Shown: in pieces, positions 44,528-55,071 of the stretch
Layout: every line of letters begins with the position of its first letter
How positions within the stretch are numbered: the stretch's first letter is position 1
Assembly (NCBI GenBank): GCA_036365145.1
Contig: JAEOAD010002231.1
Span: 1,426,001 to 1,490,000 of the forward strand
Length of the DNA stretch: 64,000 nucleotides
Origin: Orientallactaga sibirica
Taxonomy: Eukaryota; Chordata; Mammalia; Rodentia; Dipodidae
Direction: 5' to 3'
Translations under genes and position numbers: made by a program
The notes under the pieces: generated by a model
What the model was told of the DNA's origin: nothing
Database searches by the model: none
Seen by the model: the letters and a program-made list of their open reading frames with translations, nothing else

Positions 44528-44742
44528 ATTTTATTTTAGACAGAGCAAGTGAGAGAGAAAGAAAGAGAATTGGCACGCCAGGACCTCAGCCACTACAATC
44601 AAACTCCAGATGCTTGCGCCACCTAGTGGGCATGCGTGACCTTGTGCTTGCCTCACCTGGCTTACGTGGCATCTGGAGAGTTGAACATGAGTCCTTAGGC
44701 TTCGCAGGCAAGCACCTTAACTGCTAAGCCATCTCTCCTGCC
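44528..44742 (-). repeat. B2-like SINE, long subfamily carrying a CTCF-like motif
   Basis: Antisense copy with about 25-30 extra bases between the body and the CATCTGG segment (44620-44653) compared with the common form. The insert region includes GCGCCACCTAGTGG. The head ends CTAAGCCATCTCTCCTGCCC. Confidence 0.9.
44616..44629 (-). promoter_or_regulatory. CTCF-like motif inside a SINE
   Basis: GCGCCACCTAGTGG on the + strand is the reverse complement of CCACTAGGTGGCGC and matches all core positions of the CTCF consensus. Mouse B2 SINEs are known to carry CTCF sites. Occupancy here is not known. Confidence 0.55.
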
Positions 44743-44756
44743 CTCTGATTTTAATG

Positions 44757-44811
<55 letters not shown>

Positions 44812-44955
44812 TTTGAGAGAGAAAGAGAAAAAAAAGAGAGAGAGAATGGGTGTGCCAGGGCCTCCACCACATGCACCAGGTACTGGGGAATCAAGCCTGG
44901 GTTCTTAGGTTTTGCAGGCAAATGCCTTAACCTCTCAGCCATCTCTCTAGCCCTG
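44757..44955 (-). repeat. B2-like SINE with expanded (ATTT)n tail and body deletion
   Basis: The tail has expanded to a pure (TTTA)n array at 44757-44813. The body lacks about 50 bases between CAGGGCCTCC and TACTGGGG. The head is intact. It is tandem with the copy ending at 44742. Confidence 0.93.
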
Positions 44956-46059
44956 GAAGAGAATTTAGAACCACTGGGACTTATACTGAGACCATGTCCT
45001 AGAAAAACAGTAACACAAGCTGCTTCATCCTAGCACACTTCCCTCCTGTACACCTGAAAGCTTACATGTTCCTAACTGGAAAGCTGTGGCTGTGTTTTAT
45101 GGGTTTTGATGGTGAAAAATTTGATGAGTGTTAGTACTGTTATAGTTAGTAACTTTTTGAACTTATAGTTTTCAGTAAAATGATGCAATGCATTTCAGTT
45201 TATCTCACATGTAAGTTACAGTTGATTTAACCAGACATTATGGGTTACAGCGAATTCCCTGGCCTCCAGCTCTTCCCTGAGGGTGAGACTGCACAGCCAT
45301 ACCCCTGCATTTAAACTGTAGCTTGTAGGTTACTTGCTTTTAAAATATTATTAATAACCATGCTCCAAACAAAGTACTGAAAATATTTTAAGTCTTTATG
45401 GTGATGTTATGATGTTACATAGCAAAGGAATTATTTTTCTGGAAGATCTCAAATTCTAAAATCGCATAAACTAGCAATGTAATTTGTGCATATCTGCTGA
45501 ATTTTTACAAATTTTCACTATATATGTCCAGTAAATTCTAAAACACTTAAAATATTTTTACCTGTATTGGCAGGGAATTGTAAGATGATGGCATATGGCA
45601 AAACATATTTCAAAGAGTTACTGTCCTACCACTGTCAATAATATTAGTATACCAATAACTAAATTATATTGAAGCAACCATTGCAGTAACTAACCACCCA
45701 GTTCAGTGCATTAGTCTACAGGGAAATAACTGGAATCTGTATTGATGTATTAGAATTCTAAGTTAGGAGTGTCTGAAGGGATACCACTCTCTAAACCAGA
45801 GGTATTTAACCTTCTGGCTTGGACAAAGAAGAATTATCTTGGGCCACACATTAAATGTGGCCTGGACTTTGTAGAAGGTGTTATATAATATGCAATGTAC
45901 ATTCTGTATTATTTTCATATGTGAACCTTCTGAAAACAGCAAGGAATCTGGTCCCGAGGGTCTCTTAGAGCACACATTGACCAGAACACCAGTTGCTTTA
46001 GGTAAGTTAGAATAATGCTACCATATGCTCTCACTGATAGAAAAGTAAGTGAGTTTTGT
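44956..46059 (+). other. Intronic sequence; possible DNA-transposon fossil at 45795-45960
   Basis: Mostly unique. The stretch from 45795 (GGTATTTAACCTTCTGGCTTG, then ATTATCTTGGGCCACACATT) resembles a mammal-wide fossil repeat I cannot name. Confidence 0.4.
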
Positions 46060-46172
46060 GTGTTTCTGTTTGAGGCGGGTTCTCATTATCTAGCCCAAGC
46101 TAGTCTTGAACTCCTGATCGCTGTGTCAGCCTCATAAGTGCTAGGGTCACAATGTGTGCCTCCACATTTGGC
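46060..46172 (-). repeat. Old B1 SINE
   Basis: Antisense, diverged B1: GGTTCTCATTATCTAGCCCA, CTCCTGATCGCTGTGTCAGC, AAGTGCTAGGGTCACAATG. Confidence 0.72.
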
Positions 46173-46189
46173 CCCTTAGAGAAGCTTGT

Positions 46190-46325
46190 GCTGTCAGAAA
46201 AATCTGGATTTCAGTCTTGCTTTTGTCTTTTACTGTGACTGTAGACACGTTAGTTAACCTCTGACATACTGCTCAGTGTGTAAGATCTCCGAGACTTTCT
46301 AAATCAATGTTTGATAGATAGTGAG
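46190..46325 (+). repeat. MIR element fragment
   Basis: Sense MIR-like: ATCTGGATTTCAGTCTTGC, TGACTGTAGACACGTTAGTT, AACCTCTGACATACTG. Confidence 0.6.
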
Positions 46326-46442
46326 TCAAGATAATATTTATGGTGGCTTTGATTATCAATTTTAGATTTAAAAGTGATATTAGGTGTCTAAAATTTTTGT
46401 GTGGTCTACCATCATGCACTTCTGCTGAAATGAACTGAAATT

Positions 46443-46565
46443 AAAATATTGTACATACATACGCAATTGCACAGCCATGTATGTATATACATATACATAT
46501 ATACATACAAATATGTACATGCACATATATACATACAAATATGAAATACATAATGTATAGATACA
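46443..46565. repeat. (ATAC/ATAT)n microsatellite
   Basis: Alternating TACATA and TATACA units, interrupted. The Tyr/Val-rich ORF on the opposite strand is an artefact. Confidence 0.88.
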
Positions 46566-47274
46566 AACATTACATTTTGCATCCATAGGCTGACTAGAAA
46601 GTGAGGGACACTGAGAGGCCAGTAAGTGAGTGGAAGTGGGAACCCTGTAGTGCAATGAATCAGGGAAGCTGGTCTTTGTTGTGGGTGATAGCCAGCTTTA
46701 TTTGCATCCTGAGCAGTACAAGGGACAGAGCAGAGTCTTAATAGTGGAGGGAGGGAGAGAGAAACCCGAAAGCTGTGGTCCCAGAGGTTCTGTGTCTCTA
46801 GTGTTAAGGTAAACTAGAATAAACTTGTCTTCCCAGGGAACTTCAGGAAAGCATTCCTACCTCACACATTCACTGTGCACAGAAGAAGCATGGCTTCCTG
46901 GGCACTGTCACCACAGCGGACCTGCACTCCAATCTATACTCTTAGTGCATATTACTGAGGAACAGGAATGACCTCACGCTGAGAATTGCCTATAAGAAAT
47001 ACCTAGTTTGATAATATTCCAAAGCGTATAACAGAGCAAAGACATGTCCCTTCCAGGAGTACTGATCTTCTCTGTGGACCTCGAAGAAAGCGTGTAAGAA
47101 ATGGACAGCCAGAGTAAAGGAAAGGGCAGCAATCTCAGCACACTTAGTCCCATGAGCAGAGTGAACCGGATGGTTTCAGTCTGATACCAAAATCCTTACA
47201 TCAGCATGATTTTATTTGTTATTCAATCTGGGAGTCATTGTACAGCTAGCTACTGAGATACCAACCCCAGCACC
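46566..47274 (+). other. Intronic sequence without recognised elements
   Basis: Unique sequence, no family recognised. Confidence 0.4.
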
Positions 47275-47352
47275 TAAAAAGCTGAATTTTAAATTTTATT
47301 TAACTTAAGTAGCCACATACCTAATGACTACTATATTAGACAGTACAGTTTT
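47275..47352 (+). mobile_element. Fossil DNA-transposon (hAT-type MITE) end
   Basis: AATTTTAAATTTTATTTAAC, then GTAGCCACATA, then GACTACTATATTAGACAGTA and CAG. This matches the familiar mammalian repeat whose end reads 'ATAGCCACATGTGGCTAGTGGCTACC...GGACAG'. Family name uncertain. Confidence 0.55.
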
Positions 47353-47599
47353 GCAAAATAGAATTGGTACATATTCTAGTTTACTATGTTTAAGAAATAG
47401 AAAAATTAATTGAAAAGTATTAGTAGAAGTAAAGAAGAGAATAAAAAACTGACCTAGTTTAAAAAAGAATGTGGAAAGTAAAGAATAAATCAAACAAAAT
47501 TGGATAGGTTTAAGAGCAGATTTGATTGAGTTGAACCTATGGGATAGAATTTGGAAGACTATGTAGAGAAAGATAAAAAGGGAAATGAAAATGTGTGAT

Positions 47600-47820
47600 A
47601 AAATATTGCCATACTGCTAAGGCCAACCCAGAATAAATTGCAATCACAGTAGAACTCCAAGAATATCAGATAAAGGGAGATGTGACTCTGAGCTGTCACA
47701 CATGGAATACCTTGGAGGTAAGTAGACAGAACCACAAGGAAATACTGACAGATCTGCTTTCAAGTAGGGGATTTTAAATCACCAAGCCCTCCCTTCCCCC
47801 AAATGTTAGCCTACAAAATT
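47600..47820 (+). mobile_element. Old L1 ORF2 fragment, upstream part
   Basis: AAATACTGACAGATCTGC followed by GGGGATTTTAAATCACC fits the L1 ORF2 segment that normally reads 'ATAGTAGTGGGGGATTTCAACACCCC'. It is full of stops and interrupted by a SINE at 47821. No functional protein is encoded. Confidence 0.55.
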
Positions 47821-47878
47821 AATTTTTACTTTTATTTATTTATTTGAGAGTTTGAGAGAAAGAAAGAAGATAGATAGG

Positions 47879-47916
<38 letters not shown>

Positions 47917-48077
47917 GGAGAAAATGGGCACTCCAGGGCCTCCAGCCACTGCAAGCGAACTCCAGACACTTGCATCACCTTGTGCATTTGGCTTACATGG
48001 GGTCCTGGGGAATCAAACCGAGGTCCTTTGGCTTTGCAGGCAAGTGCCTTAATCACTAAGCCATCTCTCCAATCCAA
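47821..48077 (-). repeat. B2-like SINE inserted into an L1, with target-site duplication
   Basis: Antisense full copy. CCTACAAAATT is present at 47810-47820 and 48078-48088. The tail side has an expanded (GATA)/(GACA)n tract at 47868-47917. Confidence 0.94.
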
Positions 48078-48081
48078 CCTA

Positions 48082-48430
48082 CAAAATTTTTAAGCAGTGA
48101 ATATACTTAATCAAACACTTTTATAGATTATTATGTTCAAGTCCTCCAGAAGAGAAACTATCAGCTATATGTCAAGTGTTCACAAACTTCAAAGGATTAA
48201 TTGTGGCATACCATATTTTCTGATTGTACAGCCATCAGTTAGAAGAAAGCAACTAGAAAACCCCCCTTTTCAATAAAGAAAACATTTCTAAACGTCAAAG
48301 AAAATATTCACAATGAATGATAATAAAAAGGGTACATATCAAAACCAGTGGTATGCATCCAAAGGGGTACTTCGAGGAAAATTTATAGCCTTAAATATTT
48401 ATAAATAGCAAACAAGAAAAACAGAAGTGA
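48082..48430 (+). mobile_element. Old L1 ORF2 fragment, downstream part
   Basis: The stretch 48330-48420 (CATATCAAAACCAGTGG, ATGCATCCAAAGGGGTAC, GAGGAAAATTTATAGCCTTA) follows the conserved L1 ORF2 phrase '[20 protein letters not shown]'. It is decayed and continues the fragment at 47600-47820 in the same orientation. Confidence 0.72.
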
Positions 48431-48990
48431 AGCAAAAATGTGGTCCATCAGAAAGAATGAATGAGGCATGAGGAATGGCGCAACCACCTTTAGCTGTTCG
48501 TCATCACCAGGCCTGATGTTTCCAAGGAGCACTCTGAACTTTACTGGAAGCCTTTAAAGATGTTGGCCAGAAAACATTATATACATTATTAGAAAGAGAA
48601 GGACTTGAGGACAAAAAAAGAAAGAGGTTTTAACTCTACAATGCCAGAACAGTCATGCTAATGCTGATGCTAATGCTGTGGCAGAGTTGGCTTGTGTTTT
48701 GCTACTGCTCTCTTTGTCAGGAGGCATAAAAAACAAAACAAAACTCAGAGCCTTTGTCATGCCAGGCAAATGCACTACCAATGAGCTCCTCTCTCAGCCC
48801 TGAGCTCTTTTAATTAAGTGGGTCAGTATCCACAGGTTTTGATCAATCCTCAAGGATTGATCTCTGAAGCGCTGAGGTTCCTGGGGCAGTTGGAGTGGAT
48901 CCATGAGATCAAAAACTATAATAAAAATATCCTTTTTTTCCCTTGCTATTTCAGTGTTAACATTGGTGCAGGTGTTAAGAAATCAATGGT
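48431..48990 (+). other. Intronic sequence with an ID fragment at 48757-48800
   Basis: The antisense ID-like phrase GCCAGGCAAATGCACTACCAA ... CTCTCAGCCC lies at 48757-48800. AATGCTGATGCTAATGCTG repeats occur near 48655-48678. The rest is not recognised. Confidence 0.5.
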
Positions 48991-49208
48991 TGGAGCTGGG
49001 GAGATGGCTTAGCAATTAAAGGTACTTGGTTCAAAGCCTGCTGGCCCCCAGGTTCTATTCCCCAGCACCCATGGAAAGCCAGATGCACCAGGTGTTTCAT
49101 GCATCTGGAGTACGTTTGCAGTGGCAAGAGGTCCTGTCATGCTCATTCTATCTCTTTCTCCCTCCTCTATTTCTACTCTCAAATAAGTAAGTAAAATATT
49201 TTTAAAAA
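48991..49208 (+). repeat. B2-like tRNA-derived SINE
   Basis: Sense copy, head GGAGCTGGGGAGATGGCTTA, tail CTCAAATAAGTAAGTAAAAT. Confidence 0.93.
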
Positions 49209-49590
49209 GCAATGATTGGCAAAACTGCTGGTAACTTGGCCCAATGTCCTCAACTGTACAAGTAGCAGTGTATCTTCATCACTATTCACTTCTTGGTTAG
49301 TGTCACTTAATAAAGCAGTAAAAGGTAGTAATTGTATTTAACTCAGGCTTCTGAATACATATATATGTAGTACTCTGTAGGTGAAACAGGAAGCATGTGT
49401 AGGGCACCACGGTGTGGGGAATGCTCTCAGTGTCTCAGGGAAAACACCCACGGGGTTGAAGTTTTGTTCGGCATCATGACTGATGGATCATCTATGGCTG
49501 TTCAGTTATTTGGTAGACTTGCTCATCAAGATTAAATGAAGTGAGTCCAGCACTTTAAGGAAAACCATTATGACTGAAAGTAAAGAATTC
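49209..49590 (+). other. Intronic sequence without recognised elements
   Basis: Unique sequence between two sense SINEs. Confidence 0.4.
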
Positions 49591-49591
49591 A

Positions 49592-49812
49592 GGGATGGAG
49601 GGATGTCTTAGCAGTTAAGGTGTATGCCTGGGAAGCCTAAGGACCCCGGTTCAATTCCCCAGGACCCACGTTAGCCAGATGCATAAGGTGACACATGCAT
49701 CTGGAGTTCGTTTGCAGCATCTGGAGGCCCTGGTGTGCCCATTCTCTCCCTTTCTTTCTCTGCCTCTTTCTCTCTGGCCAATAAATAAATCAATAAAATA
49801 TTTTTTTAAAAA
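49592..49812 (+). repeat. B2-like tRNA-derived SINE
   Basis: Sense copy, head GGGATGGAGGGATGTCTTAG, body CATCTGGAGTTCGTTTGCAG, tail CCAATAAATAAATCAATAAA. Confidence 0.93.
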
Positions 49813-50996
49813 AGTAAATAATTCATTCTTTTAAGCACAAATGTGACAAATGACCTGGAACACAGATTTGGTGTTCTCTTCAGCATGTGGTGCTGGCCTG
49901 ATTCTTGGCTTCTGTCTTGCATGTAGGAGTTGCCCAGTCCTCCACACAAGGCTGTAATCACACCCTTTCCTCTTGGCCTCTAGACCTCAAAATACCACAA
50001 AACACACACAGTTGCAAGAGATTACAGCAAGAAAGCCAAAAAAAAAAAAAAAAAAAAATCATTTTACCACATATTTTTACTTTCCAGAAAGTGAAAGGGA
50101 GAGAGAAAAGAAACTGTTAATACTACACCACTTTTAAGTAAAATCTATATTGCTGTCATGTTTGAAAGAACAAGAAATTTTTTTAAAATCTCCCTTTTAA
50201 ATTTTTATTTATTTTTGTCCTATGTTACATGCTGTGTGGCACGTTAGTTCTCATAAGGACTTGTAGCTGTCTTATTGTGTAACACATACACACAAATCTA
50301 CAAATCTGTTAGACAAAAAGTTGGTCTGAAGCTTGGCTTCAACAAAAAGCAAGCAGGCTCAGGAACAGAATAGCTCATAAGAGCAAATGCATGTCAAACA
50401 CGACTCAGAAAACAGGTCTGGTGGATGTTGTGCTTTGCACTGTCTCATTAAAGAAAATGAGTCAAGATTGATCTAATTAACTCACCCAGATTCAGCACAT
50501 CTTGCCCACCGAGGCTGGCGTGGCCATCTCCTCCTGCCACAGCTGTTGTCTGAATTGTTCACATGAGTCACCCTGAGAAGGAGCCTTTAAAGAAATAAGT
50601 AAACAAACTGCTTGAAACCTTTGTCTTGCACCCGATAATCATCTTGGAGAGGCATTGTAATTATATACCAAGGCCCCAGGCCCCTCCAAACCTCAAGTGG
50701 CCTTGCAGAGACATTTAGAAGAGATGTCTTTTCATGTGTCATTCACTGGATGCAGTGTTCTGTCCCCCTCTCTCAGCCACCACACTGTCCCCTCCAGCTC
50801 ATATTCAGTGCCATTCCCAGCATCATTTCCATGTGAAGAAGGAGGGTGGCTGCAGCGTTTTTTTTTTTGGTCACTGTTTAGCAGATGCAGACACGTAGAG
50901 TTGTGAAACAGAGACCAGACATGAAAGCGTTACTCCCCTGCCACCTTCTAAATTAGCAGTAAGCACTACTACATTTATCTCTTAAAATAATACATT
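49813..50996 (+). other. Intronic sequence, SINE-poor
   Basis: About 1.2 kb without SINEs; an A run of 19 at 50040-50058. A cleaner-looking stretch at 50400-50600 (CCTGCCACAGCTGTTGTC type, with an E-box CAGCTG) could be regulatory, but this is weak. Confidence 0.4.
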
Positions 50997-51210
50997 GGAG
51001 GGACTGGAGAAATGGCTAAGTGGTTAAGGCATTGCCTGGGAAGCCTAAGGACCCAGGTTTGATTCCTTAGTACCCATGTTAGCCAGATGCACAAAGTGGC
51101 ACATGCTTCTGAAGTTCGTGTACAGTGGCTAGAGGGCCTGGTAGGCCCATTCTCTCTGTCTCTCTTTGTATCTCTCTCTGCTTGCAAATAAATAAATATA
51201 TTTTTAAAAA
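50997..51210 (+). repeat. B2-like tRNA-derived SINE
   Basis: Sense copy; head GGAGGGACTGGAGAAATGGC. AATAATACATTGGA occurs before it (50986-50999) and again at 51209-51222, a target-site duplication. Confidence 0.93.
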
Positions 51211-51264
51211 TAATACATTGGAAATAAAAATAATCATTCGCTCTTATGGCTGATTGTTGAGTGG

Positions 51265-51480
51265 GAGTCTATGAGGCAGAATGGATTTGACTCCTACTTC
51301 TGCCAACTTACTAGCAGTAAGGTCTGGGGGAAGTCATTTAGTCTTTCCAGCTTCATCACTCCGTTGCCTTAAAGGAGGGTAGGGTTAGCTATCTCAAGGG
51401 GTTCTCACAGGGATGAAGCATTTGTTGAGCGCAGTTCTTGGCTCCTGGTGTTTCAAATGGTAGTAACAGCTGTTGTAGCT
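51265..51480 (+). repeat. MIR element
   Basis: Sense MIR: GGATTTGACTCCTACTTCTG, CCAACTTACTAGCAGTAAGG, GGGGAAGTCATTTAGTC, CACTCCGTTGCC, CTCACAGGGATGAAGCATTTG. Confidence 0.75.
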
Positions 51481-52137
51481 CTTATCATTGCTAAGGTGAA
51501 GTTGTATTCCACAAGTGCTAATTATATCTTGCCATCTTCCCAAACTCTGGTTCCCTGACCTCTAAACCAAGAAGTTGATGGGTGAGCTCGATCTGAGGTT
51601 CTTTCAACCAGCCATTTTTAGTTAGCCTGAGTCAACCGCTTGGGACCTTGGCTAGCTGCCCAAAGGAGGGTCCTTCACACCAGGCTGGTCCCCTCCCTAC
51701 TCTTCCTCCTCTTGTCTGCACAGCTTCCCCCACCAGTTATTTCTCCACAGGAGGTTGCTTGATCAAAGCCCTGGGAAGGGTCAGGCGGTCCTAGAGCGGA
51801 CACTGGGCTGGCTGTAAGAGCTGCCCTTCCCGCATCTGGTGCTAGGCGCTGGCTTCAGCTCAAAGAGAGAGCGCCAGGGTGGAGTGGAGCTGAGCTGAGC
51901 GGGAAGAAACTTGAGGGGGTGGAGTGGTCCTCTTTGTGGTAGCTGTCAAAAGCTTTGTCACACTCCTCTCTTCTTTTGGTCTGTGCAGAAGGTGGGAACA
52001 GGGAGGTAGGAGTGAGCTTACAGTATGACAGACCAGGCAACATCAAAAATGCGTCATAAATTAGGTAGTCAAGGGGAAAAGATGTCCAACATAATTGAGT
52101 AAAAAATTAGATTACAAAGCAACATTACAGTGTTTAT
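51481..52137 (+). other. Intronic sequence without recognised elements
   Basis: Unique DNA with a GATCAAAG TCF/LEF-type octamer at 51761-51768. The AGCTGAGCTGAGCGGG phrase near 51888 is a minor local repeat. Confidence 0.4.
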
Positions 52138-52252
52138 GTTTGCTTTTGCTTTTGAAGTTGAGACTCACTGTGGTGTCCATGCTGGACTTAAACCCTTCGG
52201 GCTCCCCAGCCTCCCAGATAACAACGATTAAAGTCATGTACCACATCCAAAC
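52138..52252 (-). repeat. Old B1 SINE
   Basis: Antisense, diverged: GAGACTCACTGTGGTGTCCA, GGACTTAAACCCTTCGGGC, CGATTAAAGTCATGTACCAC. Confidence 0.65.
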
Positions 52253-52421
52253 ATATCTGTATCCCCTTAGTTATATGTGGGAAGGCAAAATGGAAGGGAA
52301 AAAATGGAAAGGAATTTATCTCTAGTAATGTTTCTTTTTCAGTGCTATACCATATAATTTTTTGCTTGTATTTTCTAGATATTTTACATGAATTGAGAAT
52401 TCTAATAAGACACAGCTGAAT

Positions 52422-52649
52422 AATTATTTATTTTTCTTTTTTATGAGAGAGATAGTAGAGAGAATTGGCATGCCAGGGCCTTAGCCACTGCAAACAAACT
52501 CCAGACATGTGTGCCACCTTGTGCTCATGCACCACCTGTGTGCATGTGTCACCTTGTGCATTTGGCTTATGCAGGTTCTGGGAAATTGAACTTGGGTCCT
52601 TGGGCTTTGCCAGCAAGCTCCTTGACCGCTAAGCCATCTCTCTGGCCCT
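52422..52649 (-). repeat. B2-like SINE, long subfamily
   Basis: Antisense copy with an inserted repeat of the body segment (ACCTTGTGCTCATGCACCACC and TGTGTCACCTTGTGC, 52518-52560). The head ends CTAAGCCATCTCTCTGGCCC. Confidence 0.9.
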
Positions 52650-52721
52650 GAATATTTATTTATTTTTTATCAATAACCTCCATTCATATACACAATGTAC
52701 CCTTAAACATAATGAATTTTT

Positions 52722-52763
52722 AAATTAATTTTATTTTAGAGTGAGAGACACAGAGAGAGAATT
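52722..52763 (-). repeat. B2-like SINE tail remnant
   Basis: Only AATTTTATTTTAGAGTGAGAG and a short GA-rich run survive. Confidence 0.5.
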
Positions 52764-53009
52764 CTTATTTTTAAAGAAGCCAAATTGCCTTTCTGACGAA
52801 AAGGTTCCCATCTTCAGAGAAAAGAGGATGTAGTATGAGTCATTGTACCAGCCTCACAGTGCTCAGTGCTAACTTGTGGCGAGAAGCTGTGGGATGCACC
52901 CACGCCCTCTACCCGGGAGTCCTTGTAGTGCTTGACATTGGTTTTTGGCACTCTAGGTTCATGAACTTACTGACACCTCTCCCCAGCTTTGTGCTGTGGT
53001 CCTGTTGTC
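52764..53009 (+). other. Intronic sequence without recognised elements
   Basis: Unique sequence preceding a MIR. Confidence 0.4.
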
Positions 53010-53130
53010 CTTCTACTTTGTAGAATCTGAGCTCCAGACAGGTGAACATAGCTCAGGGCACACGACCAGTGAGCAGCAAAGTCAGGGTTCAGGCTCAGGT
53101 TTGTCTGGCCTCAGAATTTGCACCACCCCC
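53010..53130 (-). repeat. MIR element fragment
   Basis: Antisense MIR: GAGCTCCAGACAGGTGAAC, GCTCAGGGCACACGACCAGT, AAGTCAGGGTTCAGGCTCAGG, TTTGTCTGGCCTCAG. Confidence 0.72.
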
Positions 53131-53546
53131 ACATATAGTCCCATGTGCCCTGGGCTAAGAGCCCGGAGCACAAGTTGATTTTATAATATGTGTAGCCATG
53201 GTAGAAATTAGTTGGGGTTCCAAGTTAAAAAAAAAAAAAAAAAAGGTAAGAAAACACAGAGGCCCCTTTGGACCCTTTTGCTCTTACTTACTCAGTCTGC
53301 GGAGTTTGTCTATCTGGCCTCCCCTGTCCTGTAGTCTTCAGGTCCCGATGCATGTCCTATATAACCTCCTCTCTATGGGGTTCTAATGCTCACATTGCCT
53401 GATCTTTCCTGGGGGTCAGCATAGTCATGATCTAAAGCATCCTTGGAATGGAAGCCCTTGTTTATTTTCCTTCTGTCATTTCAGGAACTTCCCTTGTCTC
53501 TACAAAAATAGCTTTCCATAATGGTTCCTTAAGAAAAAAGAAAGGA

Positions 53547-53752
53547 GGCTGGAGAGATGACTTAGCAGTTAAGGCGCTTGCCTACGAAGCCAAAGGACCC
53601 AGGTTCAATTCCCCATTACCCACACCAGATGCACCTGGTGGCACATACATCTGGAGTTTGTTTGCAGTGACTAGAGGCCCTGGCACACCCATCCTGTCTG
53701 TCTCTCTCTCTCTGCCTCTTTCTTTCTCTCTCAAATAAATAAATAATTAATT
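53547..53752 (+). repeat. B2-like tRNA-derived SINE
   Basis: Sense copy; head GGAGGCTGGAGAGATGACTT, body slightly shortened (CCATTACCCACACCAGATGC), tail CTCAAATAAATAAATAATTA. Confidence 0.93.
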
Positions 53753-54675
53753 TTTTTTCTCTTTATGTGACCTCATTTAGCATAGCATATAAACAAATTT
53801 TTTAAAATTCTCTAGCAGATGAATGACAGCAGTAGCTTCCCAAGAGAAAGCTGAATGATTCCTACCCTCTGCTCAGAGAAGGTCTTTTTTGTACTGGGTC
53901 TGCACACGGCTATTCTTGTCTCATTAGAATGTGCCTTTCGAACTGATCCATGAGAGTGCATTTCCACAACACCAACACGGACATTTTCATGGCCAGTGAT
54001 TCTGTCTGTCGCCAGCTGAGGAACACACCTATGTGTGAAAATCTATATGCTCCTGCAGTCAAAGGGTTATAACCTAAAGTCAATACTAAACTGTGTTTGA
54101 ATGCAGCCTTGGGACTTGGGTTGTCCACTCTAGGTCAGAGAGACACAATCAAATGCTGTGACTTTCCGGTCCTCTGCTCCTAAGTAAGCAACGCAATGAC
54201 TTCACCAAGTCCCAGGACTGCTTCCTAAGGTGATTTGGTCCTGGGAAAATAAAGGGGAGGACTCTTTTTCTAGAGATCAGATGTTGCATTAGACTTCAGA
54301 TGGGTACTCCTCCCACAGTGCTGAGCTGCCTGGACCTGACAAGCGGGCCCTTCCCTTTCAGTCCTTCTCCAGTGGAGGTGTTTTCCTTGCTCCAAGGCAT
54401 CACCCATTCAAGAGTCAGCGCTCTCTCCTTGTCTGCTCTTGGCAGTTTCTCTGAAGGCTCTCCACGTCTCCCTGTGTTTCTGCTGCTTTCCCATGCTGAC
54501 CTTTCCCCTACAGAACAGCACCCTGGGAGGGGGCATGGTGCATGGTGAGAACTGGCTTTCTCTGGAATGGCCCAGTTGACACTTCCTGTTACCTCTTGCA
54601 AGTCTGCCAATGAAGACACCTGCTATGCAGATGCTTTTACCTGTGCCACACAGGCCCTTCTCCCTCACTTGTTAC
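53753..54675 (+). other. Intronic sequence without recognised elements
   Basis: Unique DNA. Overlapping ORFs on both strands near 54296-54668 are mutual shadows with no recognised domain. Confidence 0.45.
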
Positions 54676-54678
54676 AGA

Positions 54679-54872
54679 TTTTGTTTGTTTGTTTGTTTGT
54701 TTGTTTGTTTGTTTTTGGTTTGGGTTTTTCGAGGTAGGAGGTAGGGTCTCACTTACCCAGGCTGGCCTGGAATTCACTATGTAGTCTCAGGGTGGCCTTG
54801 AACTCATGGCGATTCTCCTACCTCTGCCTCCCCATGTGCTGGGATTAAAGACATGTACCACCACACCTGGCT
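54679..54872 (-). repeat. B1 SINE with (GTTT)n tail
   Basis: Complete antisense B1; the tail has become (TTTG)n at 54680-54712. A GGTAG duplication sits at its 3' side (GAGGTAGGAGGTAGGG). Confidence 0.95.
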
Positions 54873-54937
54873 CAGACTGATTTTAACATACTTCTTTTTC
54901 TTCTTTTCTTTCTTTGTCTTCACATTATCAGATTTTT

Positions 54938-55071
54938 TGCTTGTTTGTTTGTTTTGGTTTTTGGTTTTTTGAGGGGTTTCACTCTGGTCCAGGCTGACCT
55001 GGAATTCATGGCGATCCTCCTGCCTCCCTCCTGAGTGCTGGGATTGAAGGCATGTGCCACAATGCCCAGCT
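54938..55071 (-). repeat. B1 SINE with internal deletion
   Basis: Antisense B1 that lacks the ACTATGTAGTCTCAGGGTGG segment (GGAATTCATGGCGATCC joins directly) and ends CACAATGCCCAGCT. Confidence 0.9.

Noticed and set aside
46443..46655. ORF rich in Tyr, Val, Met and Cys, looking like a membrane peptide
   Set aside because: It is the translation of an ATAC/ATAT microsatellite.
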